From: Stagonosporopsis chrysanthemi
Lineage: Eukaryota; Ascomycota; Dothideomycetes; Pleosporales; Didymellaceae
Assembly: GCA_022560025.1 (NCBI GenBank)
Contig: JAFISE010000138.1
Span: 1-64,000 of the forward strand
Direction of reading: 5' to 3'
Length of the DNA: 64,000 nt
The notes beneath the pieces were generated by a model. That model had not been told where the DNA came from, ran no database searches, and saw nothing but the letters and a program-made list of their open reading frames with translations. Both the position numbers and the translations under genes were made by a program. This document shows, one piece after another, positions 1-10,645 of this stretch (position 1 is its first letter; every line of letters begins with the position of its first letter).

Positions 1-73
1 TGTATTTTACAAAAAAACAAAAATTTTTGGGTTATTATAACTTCCTACTCCACGCCGCCGCCGCCGTTGTGAA

Positions 74-125
<52 letters not shown>

Positions 126-892
126 AGAACTGAAGCGCATGCTGTCAATCCATTGGAGGTGAGTTTATCTGTGTCCGGCAGGAACTGTGACCAACATAGT
201 GCTCTGTGGATCTTAGTAACGATCGCTCGAAAAAAACGAGCTCCTTCGTAGGGATGAATCGACTAAGCCCACAGGCGAGTGATTGTTACCGGCTTTACGG
301 CAGATTTGAGCATCTGTATCACTTTTCGAGCTCTAAACTTGCAGCTACGGCTGGCTGTGAAAGCTCCTGGGTGCGGTACTCTGAGGACCTGTTGTTTGGC
401 TGGCAATGCTTGCACCATGTCTATCCTGCTCACAGGTCTCTATCAGAGGTCATACGCTGTAACCTGATCTCTCAGCAACACCGAAGTCACACTGCAAATA
501 TACGCCGACGTTACGATCAGCGTATAGAAGTGCAGACAAATTGACGGTGAGGGCGTTTCAAAACGTGGTGCCGTTGTTGGCGGTCGAAGATGCAAGATGG
601 CGTTCTGGATTGCGTGATCCGACGTGCTTGTGCCAGAACGTTACTCATAGTCAACCACAAAACAACAGCGCCGAAGAAAACAACCCTGAAAAATACAATT
701 GCAGCTGCAAAAGAATCCAAACCCGATTTTCAGTCAGCGAGAGACCAAGCATCGTGCCTGACACCACAAGGACTATTTCAAGCAAGAGCTGGAGCATTTG
801 AGTAGGCGAATCTGAGTCGTCACTACCACGGGAGACCGCCGAGTACACACAGAGAACCGCTGCGAATTGTACGCCAAAAGAAGAACTGTATC
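1..892. other. Spacer with 46-nt poly-T tract; no gene seen
   Basis: I see no credible gene upstream of the UPF0643-like gene. A run of 46 T lies at 78-123 and is followed directly by GCAG, so it resembles an over-long polypyrimidine tract with a splice acceptor. That could mean the 3' end of an intron of a 5'-truncated transcript, but it is more simply a mononucleotide repeat. One copy of a dispersed motif lies at 218-251 (listed separately). The short open frames here start at TTG or are compositionally random. Confidence 0.5.
218..251 (+). repeat. Dispersed ~33-bp motif, copy 1
   Basis: Begins AACGATCGCTC and ends near CTTCGTAG. It matches the copy at 3286-3318 (about 27 of 33 positions) and the reverse-strand copy at 25621-25654. 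The core GCTCG(A7)CGAGC can fold into a hairpin. One frame of all three copies reads a similar peptide (L-x-x-N-E-x-L-R), which may mean they derive from the same coding element. Confidence 0.55.
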
Positions 893-1723
893 ATGGCGAC
901 TTCAGTGGACATACTGCTACCTCCATACAACGCCATCTCCACCACGGATGAACCATCCTCAAAATCCACAATCACCACCGCAGTCCACGAGATCAGCCAA
1001 CCACGGCCAAACACATTAGTGCTCAACCCAGCATTCATAACGCAAGACTTCGACGCTCTCCGCTTTGAAGCCGCCGCACAGAACCAGCTGCCGTCTCCAG
1101 ACTCAAACTTCACCTCGCCAGGATCAGACACCTCCTCAGACGCCAACACTCCCTCACCCGCCTACTCCACAAACCTCATCTCCTCGCCCTACAACACACC
1201 AGGCCACTACCTCGACCTCAGCACCCTCTCCACCCCCTCTCTCCTCTTCGCCCTCGCGCTCACAGCCCTCAAACCCGCGCGCGCAGACTACCCCACTGCG
1301 CCCTACCCTCTCGCACTGGACTTCCCCTCCGTCCTCTCAACGCTGCGCTCCCTCATCTCACGCACCTCCTTCGCCTGGCCCACAACCTCCTTCTACGTCG
1401 TCATCTTCCGCTCGGTCCTGCGCCCAGGCGTCGACCAGGACTGGCTGTACAAGCTGGACTATGAGTCGCACCGCGAGGCGTGCGCGTCCGGCGGCCTGCT
1501 GAAGTACTGGTTCGGCAAGGCGGATTTGAGCGGCGACAGGCGCAATTTGGCGACGTGCTTTTGGCATAGCAGGGAGGATGCGAGGAGAGGCGGGTTGGGG
1601 CCGTGGCATGCGAAGGCGAGGCGGGCGGGGAGGGAGTTGTATGAGCAGATTACGTTTGAGACGGTGAGGTTTACGGTTGGAGAGGGGGCGGGGGAGTGGA
1701 AGGTGGAGGACTGGGAGGATTGA
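893..1723 (+). CDS. UPF0643-like conserved fungal protein (276 aa)
   Basis: Single exon from the ATG at 893 to TGA, 276 aa. The N-terminal ~110 residues are low complexity, rich in Ser, Thr and Pro. The C-terminal ~150 residues are globular, with a motif around LATCFW-x-SREDARRGGLGPWH and an acidic, Trp-rich end. This layout fits the uncharacterised fungal UPF0643 family (type member in S. pombe, usually ~250 aa). The assignment is from memory of the motif. No enzymatic residues, signal peptide or membrane segment are visible, so no function is proposed. The downstream neighbour is a decayed minus-strand gene, tail to tail. Confidence 0.65.
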   Translation: MATSVDILLPPYNAISTTDEPSSKSTITTAVHEISQPRPNTLVLNPAFITQDFDALRFEAAAQNQLPSPDSNFTSPGSDTSSDANTPSPAYSTNLISSPYNTPGHYLDLSTLSTPSLLFALALTALKPARADYPTAPYPLALDFPSVLSTLRSLISRTSFAWPTTSFYVVIFRSVLRPGVDQDWLYKLDYESHREACASGGLLKYWFGKADLSGDRRNLATCFWHSREDARRGGLGPWHAKARRAGRELYEQITFETVRFTVGEGAGEWKVEDWED

Positions 1724-2134
1724 GGGAGTTGAGGTGGAGGATCGGTGGTGGTTATGGGAGGCTGGGTTTATGGCGTTTGGGCTTCGTGGTGTTACGGATA
1801 GCATGGGTCTGCTCGCGGCGGGCGGATCTCTCATCTTGCAGGAGAACCGGAGGATAGGCAATATCGGATCTGCCTTTGCATAACATAGCCGTGAGGCGAT
1901 CAGTTCATCTTCTGCTGACTCGCTTCCGGAACAGAGGACAGGGAAGTTCTCATTGAATGTAGAACAAATAGACCCACTGTGTGGCTTTCAACGAAGCTTG
2001 AGTGACATAGCTTCATGTACACTTCATGTAGAGCTCGCCCTGGCAGGCACGAGGCTAGTACCATGTTCATCATCAGTAAGTCCTGCCTTGACATGATGGA
2101 AGATTCGATACGTGCACAACATCCCATACCCTGT
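1724..2134. other. Spacer between convergent genes
   Basis: Roughly 410 bp between the stop of the UPF0643-like gene and the apparent C-terminal end of the decayed minus-strand gene. I see no gene, RNA or repeat here. Confidence 0.5.
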
Positions 2135-3185
2135 TTACCCTTGCACACTCTCTTGAGCCCTATCCTCATCGGTTTCGTCCTCCATTTCGTCCGACTTCCT
2201 CTTCCTCCGTCGATCCTGGCTCTTCTTGTCTGCTCGCATCTGCACTACCACTCGACGTAGGGCTCTCTTGTTAGCCTTATCGAAGGGCAGCCACTCATCC
2301 TTTGTGAGATGTCGATAGCATCATCGTCCAACGAATCTTCAAACGCGTCATCCGTCTTCTACATTTGCGTTCGCGCCCATCGCTGGAGTTCCTTCCGCTC
2401 GCTCTCCACAAAATCTTGAGACCACTGGGCCTTTTCCGGAGCAGGTGCAGGTAGAGATTTCCGGGAAGTAGTCAAGGTAAAGAGCAGCGCATCGTTAATG
2501 ATTTCGATGTTCATCTTTACCGTTGTCTCCCAGCCTGGCGGTGTTGCCACGATGTTCTCTCTTTGGATGCCGAAAGGTTTGAACATGTCCACGGCACATT
2601 CTGGAACATGATCCATACAAAACTGGGCGGATATGTCGATTACCAGATTATTAAGTGTTTGAGCTGCATTGTCCATGGCCATGGCGGTCCTTACTGGGAG
2701 CTCACACACTGTGCAGGTCAGTCTTGGAGATCTTTCTGGTGCTGTGCGCAAGTACCTTCGCAAAGGCTTGCACTGGTTCCAAATGATTCTCGAGTTCAGA
2801 TTCCCTTTGCTCCGTGTAGTTGTGTGGGTATTCCAGAAGCTCGAGGCTAGACAACGTTGTGGACAGTATTGGTTCCCTGTCAGATTTCCCGAGCCGGGAA
2901 AGAGGATGCTCGAGGTCATCTTGCGGCGTGTCTGTAGGTTTGTCGGACTGCAAAGGCTGTAAGAAAGAAGAGGTAGCGCATATCTCAAGCAAGACCTGCC
3001 TCTAAGGCATGGATATCCTTCAGGCATCGCTCATAGGTGTGCGCGTTGTTTATCTTGTTGCCCGTAGTGGAGATTCGCTTCCTGTACGTCTTGTTCACTC
3101 GAACAAGCTCTGCCTTCTGATCAGTCTTGCTGAGCAGCGCGCGGGCAATTACTGCAGAATACGACTGAAAGTTAGCTTCAATAGT
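2135..3185 (-). pseudogene. Decayed gene of unknown family, frameshifts and a nonsense codon
   Basis: Coding-like sequence runs on the minus strand in successive frames. A segment from 3185 contains KTDQKAELVRVNKTYRKR and hits TGA at 2985-2987. The next frame takes over near 2999 and stops at 2702. A third frame runs to a TAG at 2359-2361. The same frame continues in acidic sequence (KTDDAFEDSLDDDAI) until a shift near 2310 leads to DEWLPFDKANKRALRR and a basic tail ending at TAA 2135-2137. No good introns explain the jumps. The TAG could come from CAG by a C-to-T change in a CpA context, as RIP makes. A good splice acceptor (TTCTATTCTCTAG) lies just upstream at about 3186, so the original gene had an intron. 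The family is not recognised. An alternative is a real gene with sequencing indels. Confidence 0.5.
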
Positions 3186-3872
3186 CTAGAGAATAGAAAG
3201 TGGTAAACCCTTCATGTCTGCACAAAGAGACTCAGTGAATTTGTTGTGGGAGTTGTAGCCAAATTAGGGATATATCGTTCACCCAAACGATCGCTCAAAA
3301 GAAACGAAGTTCTTCGCAATGTATTGAACACTGGCTGGTGGACGATAGACGCATTGCAGCGGACATGACGACCTGCCTCGCGCCATTCAGCCATCTGGGA
3401 GGTACGCGCGGCTGCCGGTATAGCGGAAAGAGCTGTTCGTGGGCCAGGGTCGTGCCTTCCTTCGTTGTTGACCAACGCGTTTGCCACATCATCGTTTTGC
3501 CCAAGTATCGTCGCATCATCTACCATCACGCGTCACTCGACGCCTGCAGACAACTGTTCTTGCTTCTTACCGCAAGCGATAAGATGCCTCCGAACCTGCG
3601 ACAACCTGCATCACGTGCATTGAAAGGCATCCTACAGGATTTTTGCCTGAAGGCATCCTGGTCACGAACACGTTCAAACCCCACCACGCTCTATTCTTTT
3701 GGCTATCTGGCATATTCTTGAGCTTCTCGCCAGGTCTTTTGTATTTGTTCTGCATCTATAAAACTTTGGTCGCTCACGGGCCTTCTCATCAGCTCTGCGC
3801 GCATCATCAACGCGACGCGCACGCAACAGCGAGCAAGTACACGCACTTTCACCTCGAATATAGCTCGCACAA
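3186..3872. other. Spacer; motif copy only
   Basis: Lies between the decayed gene and the DUF4211 gene. It may include lost 5' exons of the decayed gene: a minus-strand frame of 105 codons at 3212-3529 is open but unsupported. The dispersed motif at 3286-3318 is the only recognisable element. Confidence 0.4.
3286..3318 (+). repeat. Dispersed ~33-bp motif, copy 2
   Basis: Begins AACGATCGCTC like copy 1 at 218-251. The core then diverges by a few mostly transition differences (GCTCAAAAGAAACGAAG here against GCTCGAAAAAAACGAGC there). Confidence 0.55.
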
Positions 3873-5810
3873 ATGGCGCGCAAACGGGCGAGCGCGCCAA
3901 AGCGCCAAACTAAAATCAAATTCTCTTCGTCCGCAAAATCCTCGACCGCGCAGACGACGCCCTCAAAAGCCATGGGCTCCACGACGACAAGATCCAAGAA
4001 GCAGTCCAAGATCGATGTACACAACATTGCGCCGAAGGGCATGCCGAAAAGAGCAAGCAGACAGGCGCTTGCCTCCGACTCGAGCGAAGACGAGTTGCAG
4101 GTGGAGCAAAGCAGGAATATGCTGCCGGTGAGGGCGAAGAGCAACGGCACGTTTGGCAGCTCAGACGCCGATGGCGCGGAGGAGAGCAGCTCGGAGGCGC
4201 AAAGTGAGGCGGAGGAGGCATTAGAGAGGAAAGCAACGAGAGCAAGTCGCAAGCGGCAGCGCGCGGAGAGCAGTGAGGAAGAGACAGTCACAGTCGTGCA
4301 GAGGAAGCGAGCACGACCAGCGGAGCCTGACGAGGAGGTTACGGAGCAGCTGAGAGTGCCAGGAAAGCGGCGGAGGGTCGCGCGGCGGGCGGCAACCCCA
4401 GAAGAGAGCGAAGAGCAGCCTACACCACCACGCAGCACTCGACGCCGACTCGCGAGACGACCGCCCACACCAGATGACGACGACGAAGAGGAGCAGACAC
4501 CGCCGAGAAGCGCGAGGAGGAGGGCAAGGCGACAGCGGGCATCCTCAGAGGAAGACGAGGAAGATGGGCTCGAGGATGGCAATGGAGGAGGTAGTGATGA
4601 TGCCGACGAGCAAGAGGAGCTGAAGGAAGAGCTGGCGTTTCTACGTTCTTCACCGCTCCTACGGAGCACCCAGGACAGGCCCAAGAACAAGCGGCAGGAG
4701 GCCCTCGAAGCACTCAAGAGGCGCCGAGCTGGCAGTACCCAAGAGCCGTCGTCTACGCCTGCCCGCAAGACACGCACTGTTGTTGAATCTGACTCGGACT
4801 CGGACTCTGAGCTCGAGGTCATCAAGGAAGAGCCGGACAGCGAGGTGGGAGACCCTGAGAGCGAGGTGGAGGATGAAGACGAAGAGGAGGATGACCGCGA
4901 AGCCAATGCGCTGGACATGTTCCAGGAAGACGAGGACGACACAGGCTTCATCGACGACGATCCTGACGCCATCATCGGCGAGCCTGATGACGAGCACGCG
5001 CAACTGCCCTTGGAGTTCAGCAGCATGTCACGCGCAAAGCCTAAGGAGCTGTTCAAGTACGCTATCGAGTGGATGGTGATGAAGAAGATCCACCCAGCCT
5101 TTAACTCCAACGACGAAATATACGAGCTTGCCTTCCGCAAGCTCGGCGACGAAGTAAAGGGCCTCGCAGCTTCTAAATTTACCTCCTCAGTCTGGACGTC
5201 CGACTTCACCAAGGCCGTCAATGCACGGCCTGAGCTCATGATCAACGATATTGGCGGCGTACGGCGAGCGCTCCTCACCGACCACTGCGAAGCATGCAAC
5301 CGCAGGAACCACCCAGCGACCTTCGAGCTCTCCCTGACCGGCGAGCCATACGACCCCGAGTCTCTTGAACCACTCGGCTCCTCCGACTCGGACTCGGACT
5401 CGGACTCGGACGACTCATCATCCTCGCTCAGCGCCAGCGAAACCAACCTTAATGGTGAGAAACCCACGCGCGACTTCCGCGGCGACCGCATCCCGCCCGC
5501 TTCTAAGACCTTTACGCTGGGCAGCACCTGCAAAGCCAATGCGCAGGTCGCGCACACGCTGCACCACTGGCGCTATCATTTGAACGACTGGGTCAAGGGC
5601 TGGCTACAGAGCAACGGCTATTTGACGCCTGAAATGCTGGTCAAGCGCGACAAGAAGAGTGATCGGAAGCGCGAGAAGGAGGCGCGTAAGATTGTTGATG
5701 AGATGGAGAGGGTGGGTGAGATCAAGAAGTTGCACCGCTTGTACAAGGACCAGGTGCAGTTTGCGGTCGAAGCAGTCAATGATTTCAAGCAAGGATGGGG
5801 GAAGAGGTGA
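3873..5810 (+). CDS. DUF4211 domain-containing nuclear protein (645 aa)
   Basis: Single exon, ATG at 3873. Residues 1-375 are a long charged disordered region: basic N-terminus (MARKRASAPKR, a likely nuclear localisation signal), then alternating acidic runs (DDDDEEE, EDEEEDD) and RR-rich patches. The globular part starts near residue 379 (LEFSSMSRAKPKELFKYAIEWMV), contains a Cys pair (HCEACNRRNHPATFELSLTGEPY), is interrupted by a (DS)n-type acidic/Ser linker, and ends in a basic helical tail. This matches DUF4211, found in fungal proteins and in animal QSER1/PRR12. The biochemical role is unknown; a chromatin role is inference from composition. The purine-rich coding strand leaves a long Ser-rich antisense frame (3674-5557) that I treat as a shadow. 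Confidence 0.85.
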   Translation: MARKRASAPKRQTKIKFSSSAKSSTAQTTPSKAMGSTTTRSKKQSKIDVHNIAPKGMPKRASRQALASDSSEDELQVEQSRNMLPVRAKSNGTFGSSDADGAEESSSEAQSEAEEALERKATRASRKRQRAESSEEETVTVVQRKRARPAEPDEEVTEQLRVPGKRRRVARRAATPEESEEQPTPPRSTRRRLARRPPTPDDDDEEEQTPPRSARRRARRQRASSEEDEEDGLEDGNGGGSDDADEQEELKEELAFLRSSPLLRSTQDRPKNKRQEALEALKRRRAGSTQEPSSTPARKTRTVVESDSDSDSELEVIKEEPDSEVGDPESEVEDEDEEEDDREANALDMFQEDEDDTGFIDDDPDAIIGEPDDEHAQLPLEFSSMSRAKPKELFKYAIEWMVMKKIHPAFNSNDEIYELAFRKLGDEVKGLAASKFTSSVWTSDFTKAVNARPELMINDIGGVRRALLTDHCEACNRRNHPATFELSLTGEPYDPESLEPLGSSDSDSDSDSDDSSSSLSASETNLNGEKPTRDFRGDRIPPASKTFTLGSTCKANAQVAHTLHHWRYHLNDWVKGWLQSNGYLTPEMLVKRDKKSDRKREKEARKIVDEMERVGEIKKLHRLYKDQVQFAVEAVNDFKQGWGKR

Positions 5811-6266
5811 AGGATGGTGTTGCGATTAAAGAGCTGGGTTCTGGGAGGGGCGTTGAAGATTTCAGTGGTTTGCATGATCGGGTTGGCCGGTAGTGTGACC
5901 ATTTGGGTCAAGTTGGGCGGACAACATCTTAAGTACATCATTGGAACACGTTCAACACACCACACATTCTTCAGATATCTCAAATTTACTATCTTGCAGT
6001 GTCCTCACAACCAGAATCGGCCGCCCTCGTATTCTCCTCGTCGCGCTGTACGGCACCGGCCCTACTCTACGTCTTCATCTCCGACGGCGTTATTTGCGAG
6101 CGCTCACCTTCATGCACGCCAACAATTCACCCAAGCGAACCAGTGCGAGTAACACGGACCAGCACAGTAGCTCCCAACATGTTGTCGAAGCTCGTCCACC
6201 AAAGTACATAAACCGCGTCCAACCCCACCCGATCCCATACTTGGTCTTCCACCTCTTCACTTCGTT
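5811..6266. other. Spacer upstream of esterase gene
   Basis: About 456 bp holding the DUF4211 3' UTR and the esterase promoter. No gene, RNA or repeat recognised. Confidence 0.5.
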
Positions 6267-7335
6267 ATGAAACACACAGCCATCACCGTGCTGCTCTCTC
6301 TCCCCACGGCGCTGGCAGCCAGCGCCGGTTGTACAGCCCCGTTCCCTTCGAATCTCACACCGGGAGCTTCGACATACAACCTCACAATCCCGTCGCGGTC
6401 TGTAATCGGCCAGACAACGCAACGCGAATTCATCATCCACCTCCCCGCGAACTACAGCGTGGCGAACGATCTTCCGGCCCCGCTGGTCCTGGCCTTCCAC
6501 GGACAGTCGCTGCCGGCGAGGAGTATGGAGCGGATCAGCGAGCTGTCGAGTCAAGAGTTTAACGCGGGGAGCGTGGTGGTGTATCCCCAGGGCATCGCGG
6601 GGCCCGAGGCAGGTGTACGTGTATCCGCTCCCACATTCAAACCGTGTAAACCGTGATGGGGAATTAAATTTTTTTATACTAAACCCACCACAGGTCCAAT
6701 GGCTCAGCGACCCCATCGCGCCCCCCAGCTCCGCCCTCGACGACCGCATCTTCGTCCGCGAACTCCTGGACCACCTAACCTCCTCCCTCTGCCTGGACGA
6801 GCGCCGCCTCTACGCCCTCGGCCTCTCCAACGGCGGCGGCCTCACAGGCCTCCTGATGTGCGATCCCGCCCTCAACAGCCGCTTTGCCGCCTTCGCCACC
6901 GTCGCCGGCGCTTTCTACCCGGACACCTCGCTCACCGAGCCGCTCTTCCAGGCGGGCTGCAACCCGGACCTCGGAGCCAGGACACTCCCGTACCTCAACC
7001 TGCACGGCCTTGCGGACGGCGTGGTTGCGTACAACGGCTCTAACCCCGGCGCGCCGGCGTCGCTTCCCGTGCGCGAGTGGGTCGACGGCTGGGCGGCGCG
7101 CAATGGGTGCCAGGCCCCGCGCGAAGCGGAGGTGGAGGGCGGGAGTGTGCGGGAGGTAAAGTGGGAGTGTGCGGGTAAGAGAGATGTGGTTGTGCACCGT
7201 GCAATTGAGGGGTTTGGACATGGGTGGCCGAGTGTGAAGGGGCAGGGGGAGCCGTTTGAGACGCTGAGGGGCGGGCCGACGAGTTGGGACGCTACGCCGT
7301 TGATCTTTCAGTGGTTGAGTGGGTGGGTGTTGTGA
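6267..7335 (+). CDS. Secreted CE1-type esterase (feruloyl esterase / PHB depolymerase-like), 2 exons
   Basis: Exons 6267-6614 and 6694-7335; the 79-nt intron has donor GTACGT, branch-like ACTAAAC and acceptor CACAG. Phase 0 joining gives 329 aa. A signal peptide (MKHTAITVLLSLPTALAASA) directs secretion. The alpha/beta-hydrolase core shows an oxyanion-region HG near LVLAFHGQ, the nucleophile elbow GLSNGG (Ser161), a candidate Asp224 (LHGLADG) and His292 (GFGHGWP). This triad and layout fit the feruloyl esterase C/D and LpqC/PHB-depolymerase branch of carbohydrate esterase family 1. The likely substrates are ester links in plant cell wall or polyesters; the exact one cannot be read from sequence. 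The exon 2 open frame also extends upstream through the intron. Confidence 0.85.
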
Positions 7336-9153
7336 GGGGCGGTGCGGAGGAGGGGGGTTAGCTGATGGTGGAGAGCGCGAATGCGAGGGCGCGAGAGCGA
7401 GAGCATGGGTAATGAAAATGAGGACGTCCCGTTTGCAAGGGGTCGTTAAACGACAGAAGAAGGAACATCGAGTGTCTCCGCCCTCAGACAGCCTCCAATA
7501 CATCTCCCAACCCACCACTTTCTACGACTTGCACTCTGTACAGCACAAAACAACTCTCTCAGCCTGACCAATCCACGCCCTTAAGAAGCCGTCCGATCAG
7601 TCAGACCCCCGGACAATTCCCTGAATAGACCCCCCCCCCCCCCCCATCCCCACTATTCATTCACATTTTACGGCGACCCTCATTTCCTTTTACGCGCTCA
7701 TTTATGAGAACAACAGACGCCCAAGTTATCTACAACACCTCCAACCGCCCCACCAAAACCTTCCGCGCAGAGAATGTAGTGCTCACTACTCTCTATTCTC
7801 CAGGCTAGTAGAGCTGGAACTTGACTGTATGCTGCGGTGATTGTAGCCGCGCGGGAAAGAGGTGGACAGGAGAAGGGAGAGCTGGGGATCATGTGGTCGG
7901 GCTGGAAGGGAATGAGGTTTCTTTGTGGGCTGTGGCGTGGTGAAGCAGCTTTCTGGGCTTCTGCTGTGGTTGTATTGGTATCGCTGTCGCCCTTTTTCAC
8001 AAATGACTGCTACTTGGGTGGGCGTTGTGAGTTAGAAGGTGGTGTTGTGGCCTGGGGCATCGTAGCTGGGCGGTGTAGTAGAAGAGCTGGAGCTGAAGAA
8101 GGGGGAGGGGAGGGGGGATGAAATGTAACGGGTGACGACATCGCGTGGGCGGAGGGGTCTGGAGTCTAGGAGGGATAAGGAGGAGGGTGTCAGCACCTCT
8201 CGGCTGTTCGAGAGGAAAATGGAGATGGAGTTGGATGCAGCCTCGTGTGTCCAGGTGATGGGATCTTGCTCCCTAGTTGCGCTGTAGTCACCCGCCATTT
8301 CACCTCACCTCACTTCACTTCACCTAACCCTCCCCCCTCCCCCTACATCATCCAGACACATGCCCAGGAACGATCTGCATCCCCTCTCCTGTCACCTCGC
8401 CGCAGCACCCGCTCTGAGTCCTAGCAGATATCTTGTCTGCACAGTCACGATAACCTCGCCGCAACCACACCACAGACTCGGAGGTCCTGACAGAGCGGTG
8501 CGGCGAATGGAAGATACGACAGGGATTGTGGTTGGAGGGGATTGTCGATTGGACGGGGGGCTGGGCGTGTGGGAAGGGTATGCGCGGGGGTGAGTACCTG
8601 AGTGTGTTGGGTCGAGCACCGTGATGGGCGGCGGGGGGTTTATAGGCGCGGAGTGTTGCACGCGGCTCGAGGATGGGTTCATTCCTCTCTATTTTTTGTT
8701 TGCTGAGGATAGGGTTGTTTGCTTTGGAGCGTTGTAGTTGGGAGGTTGCATGCATACATGCAAGCATGCTCGCTACGCTACGCATTGTAGTACGTCGCAG
8801 TACGTCGCAAGGTTAGTACACGATCCGCGCACGGCACTTCGACTGATCCGCCGTCACTCACGCAGACACACAGACAGGTCAACAACCGCGGCTTGGTGTC
8901 AGGATGGGAGTTGTTTTATTTGCAGCCCTTGACGACGCCGACGGGCCGGATTCAGACTCGGAAAGAAGAGACCCTAGAAAAAGCCATTTGCAGAACCATC
9001 CTATCCCTCTCCTTGTCCCGCCGCCACTCCCCGTCCCCCACTCATGTCATGCTCGTGCGTTGAGCTGGGAAGCGCGTCGAGATCGTGTTCAAGGGAATCA
9101 TTTGCCGCACCGTTGCGCCGTCTCTACTCCGGTCGTCGAATTCGTGAGTGCAT
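7336..9153. other. 1.8-kb spacer; poly-C tract; no gene recognised
   Basis: Contains a run of 16 C at 7630-7645 and CACCTCACCTCACTTCACTTCACCT-type pentamer repeats near 8300-8325 (not spelled out further). Short open frames on both strands have random composition and no domain. The right part may hold the 3' UTR of RPS29. Confidence 0.45.
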
Positions 9154-9593
9154 TTAGCGGTGCTGCAGAGAGTTAGCCGGGGGTGTTCTGTGATGCAAAG
9201 ATGCGGCGCGGCGCGCGCTGTTGGTAGGGCAGCCCGCTGCGCAGAGAGTTGGGGTGGAGTCGTACCTTGACGAAACCAATATCGGCGGCCTTCTCGCGGA
9301 AGCACTGACGGCAGATGTTGAGGCCGTACTTGCGGATCAGACCAGCGGGGTGGGTGCAGACGCGGCTGTGGTGGTAGGTCAGCCTCCGTTCTCGCAGCTT
9401 TTGCATGTCCTCTGTCTATCCCGCTGCACTGCTGCACTGCACTGCGCGTCCAGCACATGCCGTGCAGCGCCAATCTCCTCCTCTATTGCAGGACGTGTCC
9501 ACCATCGCGGGATGCATATTCGCAGACGTACCACTCGCGGGAGCCCTTGCCGTAAGTCCTAGGGCGGGAGTACCAGACCGACTCGTGAGACAT
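9154..9593 (-). CDS. RPS29: 40S ribosomal protein S29 (uS14), 3 exons
   Basis: Minus-strand exons 9532-9593, 9266-9365 and a tiny last exon 9154-9162. Introns are 166 nt (donor GTACGT, acceptor CCACAG) and 103 nt (donor GTACGA, branch GGCTAACTC, acceptor CTGCAG). The joined frame is 171 nt, 56 aa, the usual S29 length. The protein starts MSHESVWYSRPRTYGKGSR and ends FVKHR. It carries the zinc-binding C-x2-C...C-x2-C set (Cys21, 24, 39, 42; CRVC and CRQC). It is a small-subunit component near the mRNA path in the 40S head. The last exon encodes only His-Arg and the stop, so automated predictors would probably miss it. Confidence is high because length and motifs match the family exactly. Confidence 0.96.
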
Positions 9594-10645
9594 GATGTGT
9601 GGTTGTGGGGTTTTCGGTGTCGCTGCAGCGGCAAAGTCAGCTGTGACTCTGAGGCAGTGTTTTCTTGCGGACCCGGGGGTGTACTGACAAAATTTGGCTG
9701 TCGGAGACGGGTTAGCGGGCGTGCGTTGGCTGAGGCGTTCACGGTGTTGAAAGTCGCAGGTATGAGATTCAATATTGCAGCCGGCCGATCCTCGGGTGCG
9801 GGCTAAGCGAGCATCGCTCTTGCTGTGCGCACCGCTAGCGCTGTCCCAACACGGCACTAGCGCGCCCTTCTGTTCACCTTTCTTCTGCCGCGATCGATGG
9901 TTTTGCAAGTTGCCTAATGCGGCAGTTTCGTGGTGGTGCACAGAGAATGGTCGCTCTGTCAGCATCTACATCCGATCATCACGCAACGCGGGCATGTTCT
10001 GCTTCGTGCTTGCCATCTGCAACTGGTTCCGGCTAGCAAGACAAAGCGATGATCATGAAGAACATGTTCGACCGGGTGTGCTGGTATTGAAGCAGTCCGG
10101 GACGTCCACAAGTGAGAACCGGCGATTGTAGCGGAAGAAAGACGACTACAACCAGCACAGCAGCGAATTCTCCAAATGTCGCAACATGTAAGTGGAAGAT
10201 CTTAGCATTGGGCATCTCTCACCTTGCTGCGCTGGCTGAGGTTATTTCTTAAAAAAAATATGAATGCCATGATATACAATTCGATGTCTCCAGGGACGAT
10301 AGCTCGAAAGAAGTGGATCTAGTCGTGAGCGTGCAATTGAATAGAGAAAGGGACAGTAGTCAAATCAACAAGTGCTGTGACTTCTTCTGGTCGCTGCGAC
10401 GAGCCTGATATCTTATGAGACCGTTTATTGTGAACCCCGTTGTGAGAGGCTTGCTAGCCGTCCACAGAAGGCATCGCCCCCTCACGACACACAACACAAA
10501 ACATGCAATACACAACCAACAGAATTTGAATGAAGTAAAAATCATCAATTCGTAACATGGTATATCGTAAATCTATAAGGACGGTCCGGCAAAATGCCCA
10601 AAGCATCTATCCCCAACACCCGCAATTTTCATCAACTCAATCCAT
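9594..10645. other. 1.05-kb spacer; no gene recognised
   Basis: Contains the RPS29 promoter on the left and the 3' UTR of the Asn-Thr-repeat gene on the right. Open frames here begin with TTG or are random. Nothing else recognised. Confidence 0.45.

Noticed and set aside
3674..5557. 627-codon minus frame, Ser-rich, antisense to the DUF4211 gene
   Set aside because: It mirrors the GAR/RR-rich acidic coding strand; long poly-Ser and no domain. The plus strand has a recognised domain and a proper ATG.
6090..6749. 219-codon minus frame over the esterase 5' part
   Set aside because: Antisense shadow; the plus strand shows signal peptide, intron and catalytic motifs.
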